From: Lachnospiraceae bacterium
GTDB lineage: Bacteria > Bacillota > Clostridia > Lachnospirales > Lachnospiraceae
Assembly (NCBI GenBank): GCA_017552985.1
Contig: JAFZNO010000023.1
Coordinates: forward strand, 1 to 64,000
Direction of reading: 5' to 3'
DNA length: 64,000 bases
The translations under genes were made by a program, and so were the position numbers. How positions within the stretch are numbered: position 1 is the stretch's first letter; every line of letters begins with the position of its first letter. Below are positions 47,572-55,140 of the stretch, in pieces. Under the pieces are notes generated by a model. It did not search any database and was not told the DNA's origin. It was given only the letters and a program-made list of their open reading frames with translations.

Positions 47572-48201
47572 ATGGCTTGGAAAACAGTAATTGCAGAGGA
47601 TTTTAAGATGATCAGGCAAGTCTTCGAAAGTGCCATCGAGGAATCAGAGAACTATGAACTGGCGGCATCTTTCCCGACGGCGCAGCAGGCGATGGAATGG
47701 TGTGAGAAGCATCATGCGGATCTTGTGCTCATGGACGTTCTGATCCCCGGAAGCATGAACGGACTTGACGCGGCGAGACACATCAAGGAGGTCAGCCCAA
47801 AGACGAAGATCATCATCGTTACCTCCATGCCGGAGCTTTCTTACGAACGACAGGCAAAGGAGATTGGCGTGGAAAGCTTTTGGCAGAAGGAAGTCCAAGA
47901 GCAACCGCTCATCGAGATCATGGATCGCACGATGGCTGGGGAGTCCGTTTATCCCGGCTATCAGCCCAAGGTCATGGTTGGCGACGCAGTCAGTACGGAG
48001 TTTACGGAGCGGGAGATCGACATTTTGAAGGAACTTGTCACCGGCGCTTCCAACGCGGAGATCGCAGAGAAGCTTGGCCTAAAGGAGCCCACGGTGAAGA
48101 TGCACTTAAAGAACATGCTTCAAAAGACGGGCTACCGCAGCCGCTTAGAGCTTGCCGTAAAGGTGAGACACATGGGCCTGATCATCGGAGATTCGGATTA
48201 A
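47572..48201 (+). CDS. NarL/FixJ-type response regulator
   Basis: A 209-residue cytoplasmic regulator. The receiver domain (1-120) has the acidic pair AED near the start, the phosphorylation site Asp55 in LVLMDVLIPG, Thr/Ser in IIVTSMPE and a Lys in SFWQKEV. The LuxR-type DNA-binding domain is at about 143-205 (FTEREIDILKELVTGASNAE then IAEKLGLKEPTVKMHLKNML). GGAGG precedes the ATG. It completes a three-gene two-component system and is the best candidate regulator of the surface genes on either side. Confidence 0.95.
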   Translation: MAWKTVIAEDFKMIRQVFESAIEESENYELAASFPTAQQAMEWCEKHHADLVLMDVLIPGSMNGLDAARHIKEVSPKTKIIIVTSMPELSYERQAKEIGVESFWQKEVQEQPLIEIMDRTMAGESVYPGYQPKVMVGDAVSTEFTEREIDILKELVTGASNAEIAEKLGLKEPTVKMHLKNMLQKTGYRSRLELAVKVRHMGLIIGDSD

Positions 48202-48258
48202 ATGCACTTAGATTGTCGGGAAGGCTTGCTAGCAAAATCGGAGTTTGTCGAGCTAAAG

Positions 48259-48293
48259 TGGACCATGGGGACGGGGTTGGTGGTCCATTTTTT
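48259..48293 (+). terminator. Terminator after the response regulator
   Basis: A 7-bp stem (48259-48265 with 48281-48287) followed by six Ts. It competes with a longer 11-bp stem (48268-48278 with 48302-48312), so only one of the two can form. Confidence 0.65.
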
Positions 48294-48440
48294 GACCCAT
48301 TAACCCCGTCCCTGCGGGCCACCAAGATAAGCAACAGCTTCCGGTTTGTGGTGCAAAAAGAGTTCGATAGCTTCAAACAACCCTTTTTTGCCAAAAACTG
48401 ACGTGGGAAATAACTCCAATGCAATAATATAGGAATTGCT

Positions 48441-48469
48441 TTGACAAATATAACGTGATAAAATTAATT
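48441..48469 (+). promoter_or_regulatory. Promoter candidate of the first Cys/His hydrolase-like gene
   Basis: TTGACA (48441-48446), 17 bp, TTAATT (48464-48469). The -35 is perfect and the -10 poor. GCTTTGA and TCAAAGC (48438-48444 and 48471-48477) form an inverted repeat around it, which would suit control by an activator. Confidence 0.45.
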
Positions 48470-48564
48470 ATCAAAGCATGGCACGATAATGACAGCTGTG
48501 TCAGATTGCGAGAGCGTGATAAAGTAAGCTTTACGCGATGAAAACGTGAAAGGAGAAGGTAGGC

Positions 48565-50691
48565 ATGAACGTAAGTCATAGGGCTGAAAACAGAATCAGG
48601 ATCATGGTTACAATACTATTATTTTCGATGATCCTGATGATCCCGCAGACTGTCCAGGCAGCTGTGGACCTAAGCACGGAAGGGATTTACCAAACGATCA
48701 TGGCAATGCAGGATGAGTATTATGAGGGAAGACCGTGGACAGATAGTGATCTTTATTATTGGAAGGGCGGAGTCTTCTCAGGTGGCGGCGGGTGTGTAGG
48801 ATTTGCCTTCGCCATGAGCGATGCGGCGTTTGGAACGTTACCTGCCAGAATTTTGGATGAGAAATCCTATGACGCGATCCGGCCCGGAGACATTCTGAGG
48901 GTAAATAATGACAATCATTCCGTGATCGTATTGCAGAAGTTTAGTGATCACGTGGTGGTCGCCGAAGGTAATTTCGATGGTGCCATTCACTGGGGACGCA
49001 CTCTTACAAAGACGGCGCTTGAGAATCCTGACAGAACGCAGAATGACAGCCTGACTTATATCATGACGAGATACCCGACGGATCCGATCGAGCATCAATA
49101 CGTGGAACAATCCCGGAACGGAAACAAAGTGACGCTGGTTTGCGCGGACTGTGGACAAGTTTTGACGATAACGCTTCCCGGAAATATCTGGTCACTCTTT
49201 ATGAGGGACGGTGAGGAATCCTACGCTACGGAGTCATCTCTGTATATGCAGCTTGGAGAGGGCGTGTCATATTGGTGGTATGATAGAAATGAATGCAGCG
49301 ACAAGGCGATAGAATCAGTGATTTCGAATGGAAACGTTGCAACATTCGCCAGTGGCTTAACGGACGCGTTTGGAACCCAGGGACGGATTGAGGCAGTGGG
49401 AGAGGGAGTAGCCTATCTGACCGTGCGTTCCGTTTATGAGAATAATAAGGTTCTCTTTTCCATGCCTATTTACGTCGGCCCCGTGCCGGCCCTTCAAGGT
49501 ACCGTGGAAATCAGCGGAGAAGCAAAGAGCGGGCAGACGCTGACGGCAATAGTGAAAGATTGTAATTATCCGGAAGAAATGCTCTCGTATAGGTGGACGA
49601 ACGATAAGTCGGCTCGCGAAATTGGACGTAAAAAGACATATGCGCTGGATGATAATGATATTGGAAATAGGATAGCCTGTACGGTATATTTGGCAAGTCA
49701 GATGACTGACAACATGATTTATAGTAGTTTTACGGCACCGGTTCAGGCGAGTGATCCGAAGGATGACAACTTGGCAATAGAGAAGAAATCCTTAACGCTT
49801 TTTGACACCATTGCCATCGACTTTAAGATTCCCGCACAGGCACTGAGCGGATATCATGATCCGTACCTCGTAGTGACGCAGGATGGAAAGACTTACAATC
49901 TTACAAGTTATGACATAAATGGTGACTATTACGTCTTCACCCATCGCGTTGCGCCGCATCAGATGGATGATGCCGTGACGGCAGTGCCTCATGCATTGAA
50001 TGCAAATAACACAGACGTGACGGGCGTGGAATTTACTTATTCCGTTGCGGATTACTGTTACAACATGCTTGGAAAGGATGTTTATCAGACCGACGAGTAT
50101 GTGACGTTTAGGAGACTGCTTGTGGACATTTTGCTCTACGGTGACGCGGCACAGGTTTATGCAGGTCATAATGCGAACGTGCTTGTGAGCAGAAATCTGA
50201 CCAGTGCGCAGCGCGCCATGGGAACGGCAACTGATTCGGAGATGACCTATGTTTCCGTAAAGGATGCTGAGGCGGCGACGGTGAACGGTGAGGACGAACT
50301 TGCATGTATCGAGAAGGCAGCACTTTATCTCGAAGCAGCGGTAAACATTCTGTTTAAGTATACGTCAAATAACCTTTCAGACCTTCGCGTGGTAGTCACG
50401 GAAGACAAGGAAGGAACCAGGGTGCTTGGGGAGTATGCGGCAGACGTAAGCCAGATTGACGATAATGGTTTGTACTACGTGACCTTTGGAAACCTGAATG
50501 CAGGGCAGATGAGAAAGACAGTTTACGCCACGGTCATGCAGGGAAACAAGAAAGTCAGCAACACTTATTGCTACAGCATCGAATCCTATGCGGCATCGAT
50601 GAAGGAAAAGAACGTGCCCAATCTGAATCCTCTTCTTGACGCCATGATGCGTTACGGAGATTCTGCCAGCAGCTATGCGAGTAGGCAATAA
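48565..50691 (+). CDS. Secreted Cys/His hydrolase-like protein with the shared C-terminal domain (copy 1)
   Basis: A 708-residue secreted protein with a signal peptide ending near residue 32 (TVQAA). Residues about 33-175 look like a small papain-like (NlpC/P60 or CHAP-like) domain: Cys77 in GGGGCVGFAF, then RPGDILRVNNDNHSVIVLQ with His118, then VVVAEGNF. These families cleave peptidoglycan or peptide bonds, but the match is by pattern only. A zinc-ribbon-like pair CADC follows, then two Ig-like domains (about 220-310 and 310-395; VEISGEAKSGQTLTAIVKDC). Residues 401-708 are the shared domain. It is clearly paralogous to the protein at 60172. AAAGGAGAAGG precedes the ATG. Confidence 0.8.
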   Translation: MNVSHRAENRIRIMVTILLFSMILMIPQTVQAAVDLSTEGIYQTIMAMQDEYYEGRPWTDSDLYYWKGGVFSGGGGCVGFAFAMSDAAFGTLPARILDEKSYDAIRPGDILRVNNDNHSVIVLQKFSDHVVVAEGNFDGAIHWGRTLTKTALENPDRTQNDSLTYIMTRYPTDPIEHQYVEQSRNGNKVTLVCADCGQVLTITLPGNIWSLFMRDGEESYATESSLYMQLGEGVSYWWYDRNECSDKAIESVISNGNVATFASGLTDAFGTQGRIEAVGEGVAYLTVRSVYENNKVLFSMPIYVGPVPALQGTVEISGEAKSGQTLTAIVKDCNYPEEMLSYRWTNDKSAREIGRKKTYALDDNDIGNRIACTVYLASQMTDNMIYSSFTAPVQASDPKDDNLAIEKKSLTLFDTIAIDFKIPAQALSGYHDPYLVVTQDGKTYNLTSYDINGDYYVFTHRVAPHQMDDAVTAVPHALNANNTDVTGVEFTYSVADYCYNMLGKDVYQTDEYVTFRRLLVDILLYGDAAQVYAGHNANVLVSRNLTSAQRAMGTATDSEMTYVSVKDAEAATVNGEDELACIEKAALYLEAAVNILFKYTSNNLSDLRVVVTEDKEGTRVLGEYAADVSQIDDNGLYYVTFGNLNAGQMRKTVYATVMQGNKKVSNTYCYSIESYAASMKEKNVPNLNPLLDAMMRYGDSASSYASRQ

Positions 50692-50718
50692 ATTATGATT
50701 CACGAAATAGAATAGAGG

Positions 50719-50759
50719 TCCGGGGAACGTGTCAGGAGATACGTTCCCCGGATTTTTTT
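50719..50759 (+). terminator. Terminator after the first hydrolase-like gene
   Basis: A 12-bp GC-rich stem (50719-50730 with 50741-50752) and seven Ts. Its core resembles the dispersed 30-bp element of 33047 and 63163. Confidence 0.92.
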
Positions 50760-50788
50760 GGGGGGATAAAACGTAACAACTTCGTTAA

Positions 50789-50817
50789 TTGACTTTCATA
50801 AATATGCGTGTTACCAT
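50789..50817 (+). promoter_or_regulatory. Promoter of the first beta-helix gene
   Basis: TTGACT (50789-50794), 17 bp, TACCAT (50812-50817). The leader to the ATG is about 165 nt and holds a terminator-like hairpin. A second -10 like TATAAC lies at 50952-50957. Confidence 0.5.
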
Positions 50818-50872
50818 GAATAGGTGAAACGATACAAATGGCGTAATTTGGGCGAAAACAAACAAAATAGAG

Positions 50873-50898
50873 GCAAAATCCAAATGGGATTGCTTTTT
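50873..50898 (+). terminator. Terminator-like hairpin in the beta-helix leader
   Basis: Arms of 7 bp with a two-base bulge (50873-50881 with 50887-50893) followed by TTTTT, between the promoter and the gene. It may be an attenuator. Confidence 0.45.
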
Positions 50899-50988
50899 GT
50901 AAGTAAAACGATTTCTTACGTTTGAATCGTCACGAACCATTCTTAATTTGGTATAACAATTTTAACATATATCAAAGGAGGAAGTAGT

Positions 50989-52902
50989 ATGTACTACAAA
51001 ACGTTACTCACCAAATTCACTGCGTTTGTAACGGCCGGGCTGATGACGCTGGCGAACCTTTCGGCAGACGTATTTCATCCCCGTTCAGAGAATCAGACCA
51101 GTGAAACGTATGCCTGCGAGGAAGAGTGGTCTTCTTCAAGGACCGATGCGTTTTATGACGTGTCGATGGCAGGAAGTTTTTCTGCCGCTTCTTACGAAGG
51201 CTTACGTTCGGAACCCTTAAACATGACCAGCGACGAAGCGATCGCCGCAGGTTATTTAACGCCACAGACGTATAAACAAGAGGGCGATCCAGATGACACG
51301 GCATCCTTCCAAAGAATGTTTTTGGATGCAGCTGACAAGCTGAAGTCTGGTACGCACAATTCCTTCTACCTGGATCCAGCCAAACCTAATGGATTCAAGA
51401 AGTGTAAAGCGATTTTTATCCCCAGTGGAAGATATGTTATTTCGGACACGATCATTCCCCATGATTCTCCCATCAAGTGGTGTGCGTTTGAGGTTTCCGG
51501 TGCAGGCCGCGAGAGCACCATCATCCAGTTTGTGGGAAACGGGAAGGTGATGTTCGATGACCGCGCGGACGCAAATGCGACCAACGGAGGCCCCATTCAA
51601 TTTGCGTTTACCACGTTCCGGGACATTGGCTTTGACGGTGATAACTTAAGCACGTTTATGGTCGTCAAGGATAACCATTCGGACATCAACGGAAATAAGA
51701 TTGATAATAGAGCAAATCCGAATGGCGTACAGAGAATGCAGTTCATTTCCTGCTCCTTCACTCACTGGCATAAGATTATTCACATGGAGCGTTCTTATCA
51801 GATGCTGTCCGAGTTTACGTTTGCGTTTTGCAGGATCGCTAATTGCGGTAAGTCAGAAAAGCCTTGTGAGTTGTTCTATCTGAATGACTCTCAGGCCGTT
51901 AACTGGAGATTTGTTTACACGGACATTGAAGGCTTTGAGGGAGTGGCATTCTACTTGGAAAGAGGGATGGGACTTTCCCTGCTCGGCGGTTCGGTGATCC
52001 CGGAGAAGGGCACCGTGTTCTTCCTGGATTTCAATTCATCAGACAGAACCAATGATTCCGGGCAATCCAACTCGCCCCACGTGTATTGTAACGGCACTCG
52101 TTTTGAGATCAAGGCATACGTTGATAATCCTGAAGACACCCACAGCATATTGTTGAAATCAACTTCCATTTTGCGGGGAACGCCGCAGGTTACCTTCAGG
52201 ACCTGCAGCTTCAGCACCGGGTCCAGTAATAATCAATCCTGGAGGTTTTTGGAACTTAACGGAGCGGCAAACATTTTGTTTGATAACTGTTATGACTGTG
52301 GCCATATACGCATGACCGGTGACTTGAGTAACTCTGGTCTTATCAATCCTCAGATCAAATTTATCAATTGCCCCAGCTTTAACGTGGAATATTTTGTTTC
52401 AAATTCCAAGGGAATCACGAATGGCAGCAACGTACAGAACGGTTGTCACGTGATCGTTGACGATACCTATGATTTTTACTTAAGGAGCAACAGTAACAAG
52501 TCCGGCGGAACTTATGCAAAGTCGGTCGTTGGACTGCATGAGTGCAGGCAGAACGTAAAGCTTACGGAATATTCACTGGTGACCCTGAAAAACGGCAGAA
52601 CCTTCCCCTACGTAATCGAAGGGGGCGCTGAAAAGTCGGTGCCGGTGAAGCCCTACGGATTTGTAAAGTACGTGGAGTTGACTGCCGTTGCAAGCGATAC
52701 CTATAAGAATTATTCTCCCGTGACACTCACCTTTTATGACGGAACAAAGCAGCTCGGCGAACCAGTTGAGATTTCGTTAGACAAGACGCAAACCCATATG
52801 ATCGTAATCAACGATTTTGTGGATGAACTCACGTTCAAGGTTTCTCATTCAAATTCGACGAGCCCGGAAATCAGCATGGACGTGGAAATTGTGAAGTATT
52901 AA
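50989..52902 (+). CDS. Secreted beta-helix protein, pectate lyase-like fold
   Basis: A 637-residue secreted protein. A signal peptide of about 28 residues ends near LANLSADV. After a linker, residues about 85-520 show the start of a pectate-lyase-3/phage-tailspike-like right-handed beta-helix: DDTASFQRMFLDAADKL, KAIFIPSGRYVISDTIIPHD and FEVSGAGRESTIIQFVG, then successive short strands with repeated Asn, Gly and Phe. Such folds bind or cleave polysaccharides; catalytic residues cannot be assigned from the sequence alone. The C-terminal 110 residues look like a small beta-sandwich. It lacks the shared C-terminal domain. A paralogue starts at 63511. A strong AAAGGAGG lies upstream. Confidence 0.82.
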   Translation: MYYKTLLTKFTAFVTAGLMTLANLSADVFHPRSENQTSETYACEEEWSSSRTDAFYDVSMAGSFSAASYEGLRSEPLNMTSDEAIAAGYLTPQTYKQEGDPDDTASFQRMFLDAADKLKSGTHNSFYLDPAKPNGFKKCKAIFIPSGRYVISDTIIPHDSPIKWCAFEVSGAGRESTIIQFVGNGKVMFDDRADANATNGGPIQFAFTTFRDIGFDGDNLSTFMVVKDNHSDINGNKIDNRANPNGVQRMQFISCSFTHWHKIIHMERSYQMLSEFTFAFCRIANCGKSEKPCELFYLNDSQAVNWRFVYTDIEGFEGVAFYLERGMGLSLLGGSVIPEKGTVFFLDFNSSDRTNDSGQSNSPHVYCNGTRFEIKAYVDNPEDTHSILLKSTSILRGTPQVTFRTCSFSTGSSNNQSWRFLELNGAANILFDNCYDCGHIRMTGDLSNSGLINPQIKFINCPSFNVEYFVSNSKGITNGSNVQNGCHVIVDDTYDFYLRSNSNKSGGTYAKSVVGLHECRQNVKLTEYSLVTLKNGRTFPYVIEGGAEKSVPVKPYGFVKYVELTAVASDTYKNYSPVTLTFYDGTKQLGEPVEISLDKTQTHMIVINDFVDELTFKVSHSNSTSPEISMDVEIVKY

Positions 52903-52933
52903 TTTTGCTTAGGGCGTAAAAGAGGAAAAAAGA

Positions 52934-54592
52934 ATGAAGATAAGAAAAAACTTATTTACAAGCTTTTTTGTGTTAGCGATTGTCCTAAGCGTATTCTGCC
53001 TTACGGGCCGGGTGGCCTTGGCTGCCACGAGTTATTCCTTTGATAAAAGCACGGGCGTGATGACGCTTTCGGGAACGGTGAGTGCGTCTGAGATCAAGAG
53101 CTTTGATCAAAAATCAAGCGTGCTCTCCATCGTTGCATCCAGCGGAACGGTGATGCCGGAGAATTGTCAGGCGCTGTTCCAAAATTACGCGAAATGCACC
53201 AAAATAGACTTATCAAAGGCTGATTTTGGCAAGGTGACCACGATGGAATCCATGTTCAGCGGGTGCAGCGCGTTGGTAACGCTGGATCTGCGCGGCAGCG
53301 GAACAAGTGGCGCGTCAGACAGTCTCTACGTATTTCACAATTGCTTAGGGAGTGACAAGTCTCCGTATGTTTTCCATAATCATGACGGTGCAAATGCACC
53401 CTACGTGTTTTACAACAGCAATGGCCAGAAAGCCGCAAGCAGCAATCTCACCGGAGTGACAAACTTGTTTTCCGGTTGTTCGGCGTTGACCACGCTGACG
53501 CTGGGCAGTTGGTTTACGGAGGTGACCGAGACCATGTGCCTCCCCAACGGTACCTATGGATGGAGAAGGGGAGAGGGCAGCGCGGACCGCATCAGCGGCA
53601 CCAAGACGTATGCCGTATTTTCCAACTTGGGAGCCAACGTCTACCACAAGATTCAGGCGCCGAAGATCGCAAAGAAGACGTTAACGCTCTATGAAACCAT
53701 TGCGATTGATTTTAAACTTGAAAAAGCGGAACTTGACGGCATATACAGTGATCCTTATCTGACGGTGACCCAGAATGGCGTTAGCAGTAAACTTACGAGC
53801 CATACGGTCAGCAGCGACGGCGCATATTACGTGTTTAGCTACAGGGTGGCGCCGCAAGAGATAGGTGACGTGGTGACGGTAGTTCCACATGCAAAAAATT
53901 CCAAGGGAACGGACGTCACGGGCGAATCCATGACCTATTCCGTGGCAGAATACTGCTACAACATGCTTGGCAAGGAAGCTTATCAGTCTTCGCAGTACGC
54001 GACGTTTAGAAGGCTCTTGGTGGACATCCTTCTCTATGGAGACGCGGCGCAAAAGTATGCGAATTATAAGACAAATACTCTTGCAGGTGCGAAGCTTACT
54101 TCAGCGCAGCGCGCCATGGGAACGGACGTGACCGTGGCGATGGTTTACAACAGCGTAAAGGAAAAGGACTTTGCGACGGTGAGTGACGCAAACAAATTGG
54201 CAAGCATCGAGAAGGCAGCGCTTTACCTCGAGGCATACGTTGGCATTCTGTTTAAGTTCTCTGCGAATAACCTCACGGGTCTTACCGTAGTGATCACGGA
54301 TGACGCGAAGGGGAACAACGTGCTTGGAACGTATACGCCAAGTGCAACCCAGATCGATGAGAACAACCTGTATTACGTGAACTTCGACGGACTGAATGCC
54401 AGCCAGATGCGCAAGACGGTTTACGCGACCGTGATGAAAGGAAGCAAAAAAGTCAGCAACACATACCGCTACAGCATCGAATCCTACGTGCAATCAATGA
54501 AGGAGAAGGGTGACAACAAAAATCTGAATAATTTGCTTGACGCGATGATGCGTTACGGTGACTCCGCGGCAGCCTACGTTAACGGTCAATAA
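52934..54592 (+). CDS. DUF285/BspA-like surface protein with the shared C-terminal domain
   Basis: A 552-residue secreted protein that begins 31 bp after the beta-helix gene stop. The signal peptide ends near residue 31 (VALAA). Residues about 35-220 carry DUF285-type leucine-rich units (MESMFSGCSALVTLDLRGSG and LFSGCSALTTLTLGSW), interrupted by an odd stretch of near-repeats YVFHNCLG, YVFHNHDG and YVFYNSNG. Residues 244-552 are the shared domain, with YCYNMLGKEAYQ, FRRLLVDILLYGDAAQ and RYSIESYVQSM. DUF285/BspA-like proteins act as adhesins in some bacteria. A 21-bp terminator stem follows. Confidence 0.83.
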   Translation: MKIRKNLFTSFFVLAIVLSVFCLTGRVALAATSYSFDKSTGVMTLSGTVSASEIKSFDQKSSVLSIVASSGTVMPENCQALFQNYAKCTKIDLSKADFGKVTTMESMFSGCSALVTLDLRGSGTSGASDSLYVFHNCLGSDKSPYVFHNHDGANAPYVFYNSNGQKAASSNLTGVTNLFSGCSALTTLTLGSWFTEVTETMCLPNGTYGWRRGEGSADRISGTKTYAVFSNLGANVYHKIQAPKIAKKTLTLYETIAIDFKLEKAELDGIYSDPYLTVTQNGVSSKLTSHTVSSDGAYYVFSYRVAPQEIGDVVTVVPHAKNSKGTDVTGESMTYSVAEYCYNMLGKEAYQSSQYATFRRLLVDILLYGDAAQKYANYKTNTLAGAKLTSAQRAMGTDVTVAMVYNSVKEKDFATVSDANKLASIEKAALYLEAYVGILFKFSANNLTGLTVVITDDAKGNNVLGTYTPSATQIDENNLYYVNFDGLNASQMRKTVYATVMKGSKKVSNTYRYSIESYVQSMKEKGDNKNLNNLLDAMMRYGDSAAAYVNGQ

Positions 54593-54641
54593 ATTTTTGA
54601 AAAAGTTTAAAAACCTATACTTTCGGATGTAGTGGGAATTT

Positions 54642-54702
54642 AAAAAATCAGTATAATGGGTTGTAGAATTGGAAAAAGAGTAACCTGTTATACTGATTTT
54701 TT
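54642..54702 (+). terminator. Long 21-bp hairpin terminator with TATAAT in its arm
   Basis: Arms 54642-54662 and 54682-54702 pair over 21 bp with two wobbles; the left arm begins with six As and the right ends in six Ts, so it could work in both directions. The left arm contains TATAAT (54652-54657). Confidence 0.9.
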
Positions 54703-54728
54703 ATGCAGACGGAAGGAGACCGAGACAA

Positions 54729-55091
54729 ATGATTCAGCTTGCGATCAGCGTTCCGGGACAATTTTACAGTGATGCCATTACAAAGGCATTAGAGCAAACG
54801 GGGAATTTCCGCGTGCGGCAGATGGAGGAAGATCTGACGCCGGAACTTCCAGAGGTGGCTCTGCTCGGCGTGTCGGTCCATCAGGGATACACCTTGAAGG
54901 AGCGGAAAAGCCAGATCCAGAGGATCCGCGAGCGGGCACCGAATTGCAGGATCGTGTTGTTCTTGGATGAACTGGTTTCTCCGGAGCAGACGGAGGGCGT
55001 CAAGAGCCTAAAACAAGCGCGGCTCATTGACGGGTTTCTCTACGCGTCAGGAACGATGGAGTACCTTGTCGCAACGCTGGAGAGTATCTAG
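54729..55091 (+). CDS. Degenerate receiver-domain protein (120 aa)
   Basis: ATG follows AAGGAGAC. The 120 residues follow the alternating pattern of a CheY-like receiver: IQLAISVPGQFYSDAITKAL (strand 1 and helix 1), EVALLGVSVHQG in the place of the phosphorylation strand, CRIVLFLDE (strand 4) and IDGFLYASGTMEYLVATLES at the end. The phosphoacceptor Asp is replaced (GVSVHQG), and the acidic pair and conserved Lys are not evident. It has no output domain. It is probably a phosphorylation-independent adaptor and may modulate the NarL-type regulator encoded 7 kb upstream. It precedes the 1598-aa surface gene by 49 bp, likely one transcript. Confidence 0.65.
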   Translation: MIQLAISVPGQFYSDAITKALEQTGNFRVRQMEEDLTPELPEVALLGVSVHQGYTLKERKSQIQRIRERAPNCRIVLFLDELVSPEQTEGVKSLKQARLIDGFLYASGTMEYLVATLESI

Positions 55092-55140
55092 GCGGCAGAA
55101 AAATAGAAATTCAGTCAGAAGAAAGCTGAGGGACAAAAAG

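Larger units (their letters stand above)
48202..48564 (+). other. Non-coding spacer with terminator and repeat-like hairpins
   Basis: This 363-bp spacer holds two overlapping hairpins (48259-48312), a promoter candidate at 48441 and A+T-rich leader sequence. The direct motif CGTGATAAA occurs near 48455 and again near 48515. No plausible gene was seen. Confidence 0.7.
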
